A DNA stretch of 22,538 nt from Candidatus Caenarcanales bacterium (GTDB lineage Bacteria > Cyanobacteriota > Vampirovibrionia > LMEP-6097), in contig JAJTHA010000158.1 of the NCBI GenBank assembly GCA_021299565.1, positions 1 through 22,538 of the forward strand, given 5' to 3'. This document shows, one piece after another, positions 15,972-22,538 of the stretch. Each line of letters opens with the position of its first letter. Positions within the stretch are counted from its first letter, which is position 1. The notes under the pieces were generated by a model, which made no database searches, was not told the origin of the DNA, and saw nothing but the letters and a program-made list of their open reading frames with translations. The position numbers and the translations under genes were made by a program.

Positions 15972-17118
15972 TATTTTCTTGCACTGAAGTGACTATATTT
16001 GAAACACTATCTGCAACTTCACTTACACCATTTTGAGCATGTCTCATATTTGATCCAATTTCTTCAACAATAGCATTTTGCTCCTCAACAGAGCTTGCGA
16101 TTGTTAGCATTACACCGTTAAGCTCAGTGATAGAGCTTGAGCTTTTATCAATAACCTCAAGCGCCTTGTGTGTTTGGTTTTGAATTGCTTTAATTTTACT
16201 TTGAATTTCTTTAGTTGCTGCAGCTGTTTGATTAGCCAATTCTTTGACTTCATTTGCCACCACAGCGAATCCCTTACCTGCATCACCAGCTCTAGCAGCT
16301 TCAATAGTCGCATTTAGGGCAAGTAAATTGGTTTGATTGGCGATAGATGTTACAGTTTGAATAATTTTTCCAATGTCTTCACTTTGTTTTTGCAATGATT
16401 GAATAGTATCTTGTGCTGTTTTAGATCCCTGCGCTGTTATGGTAGTTTGCTCCGAAGCATGTCTAGTTCTAGAACTAATCTCACCAATACTTGCTACTAG
16501 TTCTTCTGTAGCTGCTGCAATAGCAGTAACATTATTTTTTAGGAAACTTGCTGATTGATTAGTTTCTGAAGCAATAGTTAAAACTGTTGATTCTAGTCTT
16601 TCTTTGTTTTCCTGATTCGCTTGTAATAATTTATGCTTATCTGTCACTATAGACCAGGTCAAAACTGCGCCAGCATATTTAGCACTAGCATCAGTGTATT
16701 TGTTGATATTCAACTCTAGTTTTTCACCATGCAGATCAATAGTAGCCGAATGGGGCAGGTTATTTTCATTAGCAAGTATTTGCCTGACTCTTTGGGTCTA
16801 ACTATGAAAAATATCATAGTTAGACCCTTTAACTTTATTAATTGACACCGGAAGAAGTTTTTCTACCGCTTTTAAAGTCTGTGTGGATCTCTCATTGACA
16901 TAAGTAATTTGACCATCAAGATTAGCAAACATGACATTCACTGGAATCACTTCTATGATTTGCTTGTATTGAAACAAATCGTTTTTCAGACTATTGATTT
17001 CAGCATCCTTTGCTGCAATCAATTCATTATGATCATTGTTATCCAGTGACTTGACTTGCATCTCAGGATTAATTCCCAATAATTTTGCAATGAACAATTT
17101 GATTTTTCCCATAATCAA
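15955..17118 (-). pseudogene. Soluble PAS-domain chemoreceptor (MCP) interrupted by in-frame TAG
   Basis: One reading frame of 388 codons encodes a PAS domain followed by an MCP signalling domain, split by one TAG at 16800-16798. The N-terminal piece (to 17118 or ATG 17112; AGAGGG upstream) has a coiled coil and the PAS start (IIEVIPVNVMFANLDGQITY, then GSNYDIFHS). Immediately after the stop, in the same frame, the PAS domain continues: TQRVRQILANENNLPHSATI, then GAVLTWSIVTDKHK. The MCP hairpin follows with ANQTNLLALNATIEAARAGD and GKGFAVVANEVKELA. No transmembrane helix is present, so it would be a cytoplasmic receptor for CheA. TAG ends cheB and the 21205 gene, so recoding is unlikely. Re-initiation (e.g. 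TTG 16713) could still give the signalling fragment. Either a true nonsense mutation or a sequence error. Confidence 0.85.
16794..16827. repeat. Perfect 14-bp inverted repeat containing the TAG stop
   Basis: GGGTCTAACTATGA (16794-16807) and TCATAGTTAGACCC (16814-16827) are exact reverse complements around a 6-nt loop. In coding direction the first arm encodes the conserved PAS stretch G-S-N-Y-D, while the second arm encodes H-S-stop-T where related PAS domains continue without a stop. No U-tract or intergenic position suggests a terminator. Confidence 0.9.
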
Positions 17119-17186
17119 TTTTTCCCTCTATCAGTGACATCGATTTCTCAACCAAAAAAATGATAGACGAATTAGAGATTTTTCAT

Positions 17187-17213
17187 TCAAGTTCTCCTCC
17201 AAATGACCGATAA
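17187..17213 (+). promoter_or_regulatory. Candidate sigma28 (FliA-type) promoter
   Basis: TCAAGTTC (17187-17194), an 11-nt spacer, and ACCGATAA (17206-17213) match the flagellar sigma28 consensus TAAAGTTT-N11-GCCGATAA at 13 of 16 positions with exact spacing. Transcription would start near 17220 and run into the outer-membrane-type gene at 17246, passing the strong ribosome site GGGAGAG just before its ATG. It lies in the 127-bp region between that gene and the divergent chemoreceptor. Consensus match only. Confidence 0.45.
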
Positions 17214-17245
17214 AGCAACTGGGATACGTGTAAGTAGGGAGAGAA

Positions 17246-18036
17246 ATGAGATTTGGCTTGAGAATTACTATCCTAGTTCTCTGTTTATTATTAAGCAAAA
17301 AAGCTCATGCAGAACTAATTCCCTATGAACCTGGTGGCAACACAATTACCCCTGCCGTAGTCGGCAAAAAGCAACTATTATTACAATCACAAATCTTGAA
17401 TTACCAAGATCAATTCGGAGGAGATGGAAGTTACTGGATCAATTCGGAGGAGATGGAAGTTACTGGATCAATTGGGGCATGACCGAGTTAAGATATGGCT
17501 TGCACGATAGAATAGAAGCTCGCTTAATCAGCTCCGGTCTCAATGTTTATGATGGCGGCATGGGAATGGCAGATTTAGGCATTGGCGCAAAACTAGCTTT
17601 AGTAGCTGAACAAAAAGGAATTATTCCACAGACTAGTATTAGAGGTGATTTCTATATTCCTTTTGGTGACTCAAATACAAGTTGGGGTGGTTTTTATCAC
17701 AATGAACTCTTTATGACACACCATAATCTCAGCGACCACACGACACTACTTACTAATATTGGTCCATCTGTTTATCCTGCATCTAATAAAACAAATATAG
17801 ATATGCAATATTCAATTGCGTTGGGACATGCCATCAATGACAAATGGGGAATATTCACAGATGTCTACGGTTCATGGAGCATAGATAGTATCACTGGCAA
17901 TCCTGTTTCTGTTGATGCTGGAGCAACTTATAATGTCAACGACAATGTCTCTACCTGGGCTAGCATCGCTCTTGGTCTTTCGGAAAGCGCTCCTGATATA
18001 AACTTAGGGGTAGGCATAGCAGTCGGACTTTTATAA
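17246..18036 (+). pseudogene. Outer-membrane beta-barrel-type protein frameshifted by a 29-bp duplication
   Basis: Two frames form one broken gene. The first (17246-17482) starts MRFGLRITILVLCLLLS with a signal peptide ending in AHA at residue 22. Its correct reading ends at DGSYW, because a 29-bp tandem duplication shifts the frame and a TGA follows at 17480. The second frame (17479-18036) carries the remainder. Removing one repeat copy leaves 762 nt, one frame of 253 aa, reading DGSYWINWGMTELRYGLHD across the junction. The mature part is beta-rich, and its end, GLSESAPDINLGVGIAVGLL, matches GLTDSADDINPFLGITYRL of the protein at 21205; both resemble the Phenol_MetA_deg-type barrel family. 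The two frames overlap as ATGA, so the second could be translated by re-initiation but would lack a signal peptide. Possibly driven by a sigma28-type promoter. Confidence 0.85.
17408..17473 (+). repeat. 29-bp perfect tandem duplication plus 8-bp partial third copy
   Basis: Two identical 29-bp units lie at 17408-17436 and 17437-17465, each starting GATCAATTCGG and ending AGTTACTG. They are followed by the first 8 nt of a third unit (GATCAATT, 17466-17473). In a single-copy ancestor the GATCAATT sequences would flank the unit as direct repeats, the usual substrate for replication slippage. The unit is not a multiple of 3 and shifts the reading frame. Confidence 0.97.
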
Positions 18037-18068
18037 CCAGACCTTAATACAAGCATGCTAGGTTCTGG
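18037..18068 (+). other. Imperfect hairpin between beta-barrel pseudogene and small secreted gene
   Basis: CCAGACCT (18037-18044) pairs with AGGTTCTGG (18060-18068) with one bulged T, around a 15-nt loop that contains AGCATGCT. It starts directly after the stop codon of the beta-barrel gene and ends 17 nt before the next ATG. No U-tract follows, so it may be a weak processing or attenuation hairpin rather than a terminator. Confidence 0.3.
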
Positions 18069-18085
18069 ATATAAGAGGGCGGGAC

Positions 18086-18328
18086 ATGCGCAAGTTAATT
18101 ATTTCAGTTTTACTAATTGCAAGTTTAAATCATGCAAAAGCTTATTATGGCTGCTACACAGACAAATGCGATAAAGTCAGGCTCAAAGATCGAGTAAAGC
18201 GACTTAACAAAAAGCTATCAAACACTTCAGAAACTGATAAACAAAGCAAAATCAAAATTGATATCGAAGAAGCTCTTACAGAAATAAAAGCCATTGAAGC
18301 CAAAAAAGAATTTACTGCTTTAAAATAG
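18086..18328 (+). CDS. Small secreted protein with coiled-coil tail, function unknown
   Basis: An 80-aa protein I cannot assign to a family. Residues 1-19 (MRKLIISVLLIASLNHAKA) form a typical signal peptide with an A-x-A cleavage site, so the mature product of about 61 residues should be periplasmic or extracellular. It starts YYGCYTDKCDK with two cysteines five residues apart that could form a disulfide. The rest is highly charged and helical (KVRLKDRVKRLNKKLS, then DIEEALTEIKAIEAKKEF), probably a coiled coil. The start is well supported by GAGGG upstream of the ATG. It follows the beta-barrel pseudogene by 49 bp on the same strand and overlaps the end of the convergent photolyase by 17 bp. 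The signal peptide, ribosome site and position make it a likely real gene. Confidence 0.7.
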   Translation: MRKLIISVLLIASLNHAKAYYGCYTDKCDKVRLKDRVKRLNKKLSNTSETDKQSKIKIDIEEALTEIKAIEAKKEFTALK

Positions 18329-19640
18329 CAAGCGCTCTTTTACGAGCAAAATCATGATCAACTATTGGCAAGGGATAATCACCTGTCATATATTCTGGAA
18401 CCCATTTCTTGATATATAACATCTGGGGATCAAACTTTTCTGTTTGCAAATAAGGATTAAAAATCCTAAAAAATGGACTTGCGTCAACGCCTGACCCTGC
18501 CACCCATTGCCAGCCCATTGTATTATTGGCAAGATCGGCATCAACAAGGGTATCCCAAAACCATTTTGCACCAATTGTCCAATGACACAAGAGATCTTTA
18601 ATCAAAAAAGATCCAACAATCATTCTTACTCTATTGTGCATCCAACCTGTTGCCCAAAGCTCTCGCATGCCAGCATCGACTATTGGATAGCCAGTTAAGC
18701 CTCTTTGCCATCTTTCTATCATTTCTGCATCATTATCCCATTTGATATGTTTCAAATTAGGATACAAATCCTGATTAATTGAATGAGGAAAATGAAACAT
18801 AGTGTAATTCGCAAACTCTCTCCATATCAATTGACGAATAAATTCATTAGCATTAACTTTCTTTGCTTCATGATAAATCCTAAATGGACTAATCTGTCCA
18901 AAGCGCAAATAAGGAGAGATTTTGGAAGTCCCAGATTCAAGCGCCGGGAAATCTCTTTGCTCTTGATACTTACGAGCATCGTGCTCACAAAAATTCCTGA
19001 TCAATTTCTTTGAATCCATATTCCAATAAGACATCATTTTTTCTTGCCAAGAGCGATTCCAGGGTTTATCAACTCCTTGTAAATTAAGCGCATCTATTTG
19101 AGAGCAACTAGCTACTTGAGAACCACTGTCATATTCTTTCAATTGCAGCTTGAACTGTGAATCAATAAGATCTTCAAACATAGCCAAGCAATGTTTATAG
19201 AATGGAGTAAATACCTTGAAAGGTTGACCTTGTTTATTTTTGATAAGCTCAGGATCAAATAAATAATTACCATTGAAAATTTTTGATTTGATGTTTTTGC
19301 GCTTCAAGATATCTGAAACTTTGTTTTCTTGATCAACAAGTGCAGGTTCAAAAGCTTTATTAAAGACAATTTCATCGTAGCAATCTTTTTCTTGGAAAAA
19401 AGCTATAGGGTTCATTTCTTTTATTTCCAAAACTAAATTTTGTGACTTCAAGTCTTTTGCAAAATTAAGCAATGCTTGTTGCAACCAAACTTTTGCGGCA
19501 GATCCTAATTTCCAGTTGTGGTCACTATTATGATGACAATAAATAACATCAATTGATTTTTTTTGATGCAACGCATAAATCAAAGCCGGATTATCATTCA
19601 GTCTAAATTCATTTCTTATCCAAACGCAGATTTTTGACAT
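18312..19640 (-). CDS. phrB: Deoxyribodipyrimidine photolyase (class I CPD type)
   Basis: Light-driven DNA repair enzyme that reverses UV-induced cyclobutane pyrimidine dimers using reduced FAD plus an antenna cofactor. The N-terminal antenna-binding domain starts with CVWIRNEFRLNDNPALIYAL (usually VWFRRDLRLxDNPAL). The helical FAD domain has SKISPYLRFGQISPFRIYHE, QLIWREFANYTMFHFPH, then GLTGYPIVDAGMRELWATGW and MHNRVRMIVGSFLIKDL, and finally DADLANNTMGWQWVAGSGVD and SPFFRIFNPYLQ, including the flavin-site Asn and a Trp of the electron-transfer chain. The length of 442 aa is slightly below E. coli PhrB (472). ATG at 19640. A divergent SDR/DUF2867 gene lies 19 bp away. A cryptochrome-like role is possible, but the motif set favours repair. 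Confidence 0.93.
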   Translation of the reverse strand: MSKICVWIRNEFRLNDNPALIYALHQKKSIDVIYCHHNSDHNWKLGSAAKVWLQQALLNFAKDLKSQNLVLEIKEMNPIAFFQEKDCYDEIVFNKAFEPALVDQENKVSDILKRKNIKSKIFNGNYLFDPELIKNKQGQPFKVFTPFYKHCLAMFEDLIDSQFKLQLKEYDSGSQVASCSQIDALNLQGVDKPWNRSWQEKMMSYWNMDSKKLIRNFCEHDARKYQEQRDFPALESGTSKISPYLRFGQISPFRIYHEAKKVNANEFIRQLIWREFANYTMFHFPHSINQDLYPNLKHIKWDNDAEMIERWQRGLTGYPIVDAGMRELWATGWMHNRVRMIVGSFLIKDLLCHWTIGAKWFWDTLVDADLANNTMGWQWVAGSGVDASPFFRIFNPYLQTEKFDPQMLYIKKWVPEYMTGDYPLPIVDHDFARKRALAILKQ

Positions 19641-19645
19641 AAGAG

Positions 19646-19651
19646 TATAAT
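19646..19651 (+). promoter_or_regulatory. Perfect -10 box in a 19-bp divergent intergenic gap
   Basis: TATAAT (19646-19651) ends 8 nt before the ATG of the SDR/DUF2867 gene, so its transcript would be leaderless or nearly so. The same AT box read on the minus strand contains TATTAT 6 nt before the photolyase ATG. The two genes may share an overlapping bidirectional -10 element. No good -35 box is visible on either side. Confidence 0.35.
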
Positions 19652-19659
19652 AACAACTA

Positions 19660-21099
19660 ATGAAAGTATTAGTTTTAGGCGCAAATGGTTATATTGGTCA
19701 AAGACTGATACTTGCTTTAATCGAAAGCAATCATGAAGTTATTGCATTAGTAAGAGATTCTAGCCGTTTTGATATCTCTAGATTCAATGCAAAAGTTGAT
19801 GTCATAGAAGCTGATTTATTGAATGCAAATAGTCTCAGTGAAATCCCACATGATGTTGATATCGCTTTTTACCTTGTACACTCAATGAGCACTCCTACTC
19901 GCAAGGGTTTCCCGGATCTTGAAGCCAGCTGCGCAGAAAACTTTGTGGCAATAAGTAAGCAACTAAAAATCACACAATTGATTTATCTAAGCGGAATTGT
20001 CAACTCAGAAAAATTATCTAAGCATTTAATGTCACGCAAAAATGTAGAGGGAATTTTACAAAAAGGAAACTACCATTTAACAGTGCTAAGAGCTGCAATT
20101 ATAATTGGCTCGGGAAGTGCTTCGTTTGAAATCATTCGTGACTTAGTAGAAAAACTACCGGTAATGATCACTCCCAAATGGCTTGAAACCAAATGTCAAC
20201 CAATTGCAATTAAGAATGTTATCGAATACCTTACTGGAGTAATACTACAAGAAAAAGCTTATAACGGGATCTTCGACATAGGCGGGGCTGATATATTGAC
20301 CTATAGAGAAATGTTACTTGGCTATGCCAAAGTCAGAAATCTCAAAAGATATATTTTCACTACACCGATGATTAATCCAAATATATCTTCATTGTGGTTA
20401 AGCATAATAACTTCAACGAATTACGCGCTAGCAAGGGGTCTTGTCACTAGCTTGAAGAATGAAGTGATAGTAAAACGCAAAGGTATTGAAGAAATAGTCA
20501 AAATTCAAGTATATGGTTATGAGGAATCATTAAAACGGACTTTGTACAAAATTTCTTGCAATGAAGTGATATCTAGTTGGACAGATGCATTTATATATTT
20601 AGAGAAAGATAAATTCTGCAGAATAGAAGTACCCAAATATGGTTGTCAATTTGATAAGCGCCAAGTCACTTTTGATGCCAGCTCCATAGACACAGTCAAA
20701 AACAATATTTGGAGCATCGGCGGCGATAGAGGTTGGTACTATATGAACTGGGCTTGGAAAATCAGAGGCTTTCTTGACACAGTATTTGGTGGAGTAGGAC
20801 TAAGACGTGGTCGCAGAGAGGGATTACATTTGAGAGCCGGAGATGCTTTAGATTTCTGGAGAGTAATTGAAGCAGATGAAGAAAAACTACATCTACTACT
20901 TTATGCTGAAATGAAACTTCCTGGTGAGGCTTGGCTTGAATTTAAAATTAATCGCAATGATAACCAAGTATGCACGTTAATCCAAACTGCAACTTTTAGA
21001 CCACATGGACTTTGGGGCAGGTTATATTGGTACATGCTACTGCCAGTACATTTCTTTTTATTTGGCGGTATGGCAAATAAAATCGTTTCTTATAAATAA
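19660..21099 (+). CDS. SDR-family NAD(P)-binding protein with C-terminal DUF2867 domain
   Basis: Two-domain protein of unknown substrate. The N-terminal half (1-300) is an atypical/extended short-chain dehydrogenase-like Rossmann fold: MKVLVLGANGYIGQRL with the GxxGxxG nucleotide-binding loop at 7-13, VDVIEADLLN (adenine-site Asp), DIAFYLVHSMS, QLIYLSGIV and LTVLRAAIIIGSGS. This resembles YbjT/NmrA-like proteins rather than classical SDRs with YxxxK. The C-terminal part (about 320-475) matches DUF2867, with IGGDRGWYYMNWAWKIRGF, RAGDALDFWRVIEAD and TATFRPHGLWGRLYWYMLLP, ending in a hydrophobic, probably membrane-associated helix. It is divergent from the photolyase gene across 19 bp; genes of this type are often found beside photolyase genes, suggesting a stress or pigment-related role. 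No Shine-Dalgarno sequence is seen. Confidence 0.85.
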   Translation: MKVLVLGANGYIGQRLILALIESNHEVIALVRDSSRFDISRFNAKVDVIEADLLNANSLSEIPHDVDIAFYLVHSMSTPTRKGFPDLEASCAENFVAISKQLKITQLIYLSGIVNSEKLSKHLMSRKNVEGILQKGNYHLTVLRAAIIIGSGSASFEIIRDLVEKLPVMITPKWLETKCQPIAIKNVIEYLTGVILQEKAYNGIFDIGGADILTYREMLLGYAKVRNLKRYIFTTPMINPNISSLWLSIITSTNYALARGLVTSLKNEVIVKRKGIEEIVKIQVYGYEESLKRTLYKISCNEVISSWTDAFIYLEKDKFCRIEVPKYGCQFDKRQVTFDASSIDTVKNNIWSIGGDRGWYYMNWAWKIRGFLDTVFGGVGLRRGRREGLHLRAGDALDFWRVIEADEEKLHLLLYAEMKLPGEAWLEFKINRNDNQVCTLIQTATFRPHGLWGRLYWYMLLPVHFFLFGGMANKIVSYK

Positions 21100-21204
21100 A
21101 TTCAATCATTTGTACTAGGGGTTTTTGTTAATTTAGTGTTATCACTGGGATTTATATTTTGGTGGGTAATTAGCTCACTAAGCTAAAACCGGAGAAAACT
21201 AAAG

Positions 21205-22059
21205 ATGAAATTACTTAAACTAAGCCTGAGCCTAATGCTTGCAGCGAACTGCTTTCAAGCAAATGCGGCTCACGAAAAAGATCAATACAATCTTTTCAAT
21301 CCAACCCCAAAAGAATTAATGAGACCACTTGCAACAGATCGTCCTGATAAAACAGAAAGTCCAATTTCTGTAGACGCTGGTCACTTTCAAATAGAGACTG
21401 ATATTGTAACGGCTGCTTTTGATAGAGACAATAGAGACGGCAACAACATCAGATCACGCGGAGCAACATTTGCTTTGAGCAATATCAAGTTTGGTTTAAC
21501 TAACCATTCAGATATTCAATTTGTAGTTGAGACTTATAATATTGCAAGCGTAAAAGATTCAAACACTGGAATCGAAGAAGAAGCAAGAGGCTTTGGCGAT
21601 GTAACAATTAGATTCAAACAAAACCTCTGGGGAAATGACGAAGGCAAAACAGCATTTGCGGTTATGCCATTTGTGAAAATCCCATCTAATCAGGATAATC
21701 TAGGCAATAATGATGTTGAAGGTGGGGTTATATTCCCGTTCGCAATTGAGCTTGGTGATTTCAATATGGGTATCATGACTCAACTCAATATCAACAGAAA
21801 TGAAAAAGACAACGGCTATGAAGCTGAAACATTTAATTCAATTACTGTTGCAAGAGGAATCACAGATAATTTAAGTATGTTTACCGAGCTTGCTATGGCT
21901 AAAACACTTAAATCTGGAACTGATTGGCCTATGACATTTGACATGGGTCTGACTTATACGATTGGTGACAATATACAGCTTGATGCTGGAGCCTTTGTTG
22001 GTTTAACAGATTCAGCTGATGATATTAACCCGTTTCTTGGTATCACTTACAGATTATAG
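21205..22059 (+). CDS. Outer-membrane beta-barrel protein (Phenol_MetA_deg/transporter-like)
   Basis: Secreted beta-barrel protein, probably in the outer membrane. Residues 1-21 form a signal peptide ending in A-N-A. The mature N-terminus has ATDRPDKTESPISVDAGHFQ, a hallmark of the Phenol_MetA_deg/transporter-like family, whose substrates are mostly unknown. The rest is alternating beta-strand sequence with aromatic residues near strand ends, and it closes with GLTDSADDINPFLGITYRL, ending in a hydrophobic strand as outer-membrane proteins do. The length of 284 aa fits a 12-stranded barrel. It starts at ATG with GGAG 13 nt upstream, after a 105-bp intergenic region holding a small hairpin, TTAGCT-CACTA-AGCTAA (21170-21186). 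It stops with TAG. It is a distant paralogue of the broken gene at 17246. Exact function unknown. Confidence 0.85.
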   Translation: MKLLKLSLSLMLAANCFQANAAHEKDQYNLFNPTPKELMRPLATDRPDKTESPISVDAGHFQIETDIVTAAFDRDNRDGNNIRSRGATFALSNIKFGLTNHSDIQFVVETYNIASVKDSNTGIEEEARGFGDVTIRFKQNLWGNDEGKTAFAVMPFVKIPSNQDNLGNNDVEGGVIFPFAIELGDFNMGIMTQLNINRNEKDNGYEAETFNSITVARGITDNLSMFTELAMAKTLKSGTDWPMTFDMGLTYTIGDNIQLDAGAFVGLTDSADDINPFLGITYRL

Positions 22060-22075
22060 AGATAGTATCTATCTC
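22059..22075. repeat. Small perfect hairpin at the 3' end of the beta-barrel gene
   Basis: GAGATAG (22059-22065) and CTATCTC (22069-22075) form a perfect 7-bp stem with a 3-nt loop, starting at the last base of the TAG stop codon. It directly adjoins the larger palindromic element at 22077. No U-tract follows, so it may belong to a composite 3'-end structure between convergent genes. Confidence 0.4.
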
Positions 22076-22076
22076 C

Positions 22077-22149
22077 TGTCATGCTGAGCGAAGCGAAGCA
22101 TCTCTATCGGTGTTATCGAAGGAGATCCTTCACTTCGTTCAGGATGACA
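22077..22149. repeat. REP-like palindromic repeat element between convergent genes
   Basis: The 27-nt arms 22077-22103 (starts TGTCATGCTGAGCGAAGCGA) and 22123-22149 (ends TTCGTTCAGGATGACA) are inverted copies with 4 mismatches, around a 19-nt loop. The TGTCATxCTGAGCGAAGCGAAGxATCT type is a palindromic repeat I recognise as recurring in many unrelated bacterial genomes. It fills the 94-bp gap between the beta-barrel gene and the convergent flavoprotein gene, ending 4 bp before the latter's stop, a usual place for REP elements that protect or terminate transcripts. Confidence 0.8.
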
Positions 22150-22153
22150 TTTT

Positions 22154-22538
22154 TCACAAAGAGCTGGCTGCTGCATAAGCAGACGCCCAAGCCCACTGAA
22201 AATTATAACCGCCCAACCAACCAGTAACATCAACCACTTCTCCGATAAAATATAATCCCGGAAAGTCTTTTGCCATCATGGTTTTAGAATCAAGACTATT
22301 AGTATCCACTCCACCTCTAGTAACTTCAGCTTTTTCATAACCCAAATTACCGGTTATTTTCAGCTTGAACTTTTTGAGATTATCAGCTATTTCTTTTAAT
22401 TCAAGATTTGAGCATTCAGCAATTTTTTTGGAAAGGTTGTATTTATCTGCAAGTTTATCGATAAACTTTTCAGGCAAAACTTGAGAGCCTACTATTTTGT
22501 TTTTGAGATTTTGTTTGGATTCTTCACTATGTTTCAAA
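22154..22538 (-). CDS. BaiN/HI0933-family flavoprotein, C-terminal part only
   Basis: C-terminal part of an FAD-dependent oxidoreductase of the HI0933/BaiN/RdsA family. The gene reads in from the right edge; the first codon of the apparent frame (TTG at 22537) is not a real start. The family end signature is clear: VTRGGVDTNSLDSKTMMAKD, then GLYFIGEVVDVTGWLGGYNF followed by QWAWASAYAA, which closes the FAD-binding site. The preceding 70 residues belong to the inserted helical domain. The N-terminal dinucleotide-binding GxGxxG is outside the window. Members include NAD(P)-dependent flavin reductases and 23S rRNA dihydrouridine synthase-like proteins, so the substrate is undecided. The stop lies 4 bp from the palindromic repeat. 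Confidence 0.88.
   Translation of the reverse strand, partial: LKHSEESKQNLKNKIVGSQVLPEKFIDKLADKYNLSKKIAECSNLELKEIADNLKKFKLKITGNLGYEKAEVTRGGVDTNSLDSKTMMAKDFPGLYFIGEVVDVTGWLGGYNFQWAWASAYAAASSL

Noticed and set aside
16794..16827. Rho-independent terminator
   Set aside because: It lies inside a coding region, contains the aberrant stop, and has no U-tract in the coding direction.
15955..17118. TAG recoded as a sense codon, which would make the PAS-MCP intact
   Set aside because: TAG is the natural stop of cheB (8605-8603) and of the beta-barrel gene (22057-22059), both at family-typical ends, so genome-wide reassignment is not supported.
17479..18036. Independent 185-aa gene starting at ATG 17479
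   Set aside because: It has no signal peptide or ribosome site, and removing one 29-bp repeat joins it to the upstream frame as one normal barrel protein.
1..22538. CRISPR array, insertion sequence, prophage or rRNA
   Set aside because: No regularly spaced repeats, transposase, integrase or phage genes, and no rRNA sequence were seen.

Overview
The window is AT-rich, densely packed bacterial DNA with signal peptides and outer-membrane-type beta-barrel proteins, so the host is a diderm. It carries housekeeping genes, a chemotaxis cluster with a flagellar-switch-type protein, and a DNA photolyase. This suits a motile, light-exposed environmental bacterium. A flagellated non-photosynthetic relative of Cyanobacteria (Vampirovibrionia/Melainabacteria-like) would fit, but nothing here proves the lineage.

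Layout: (1) 1-5996: the 3' end of a ROK sugar kinase; a large unrecognised 659-aa protein on the minus strand; a minus-strand dnaJ followed by tRNA-Arg(CCG); then a plus-strand set etfA, ccdA-like, yqeK-like. (2) 5972-13722, chemotaxis core: a FliY-like switch protein, a sensorless histidine kinase, the minus-strand operon cheA-cheB-cheR, and divergently a CheC/CheX-family gene followed by cheY. CheA has three CheW-like domains and no separate cheW is present. (3) 13731-15324: two adjacent response regulators, each a receiver joined to a helical C-terminal domain resembling the RsbU N-terminal/KaiA C-terminal fold. (4) 15369-18328: maf, a PAS chemoreceptor interrupted by an in-frame TAG, an outer-membrane-type gene frameshifted by a 29-bp tandem duplication, and a small secreted protein. 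(5) 18312-22538: a class I photolyase, a divergent SDR/DUF2867 gene, a second beta-barrel gene, a palindromic repeat element and the 3' end of a BaiN/HI0933-family flavoprotein.

How it may work together: the receptor would signal to CheA, which phosphorylates CheY (motor, through FliY-like) and CheB (adaptation, with CheR); the CheC/CheX protein would remove phosphate from CheY. The extra kinase and the two regulators may be a side branch that passes phosphorylation to a protein-protein interaction domain rather than to DNA.

The observations most worth checking are the two broken divergent neighbours, each with a visible mutational mechanism (stop inside a perfect 14-bp inverted repeat; 29-bp duplication bounded by an 8-bp direct repeat), and the twin receiver-KaiA/RsbU-like proteins. 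No gene-free stretch exceeds 300 bases. All calls come from reading the sequence; no database search was run.
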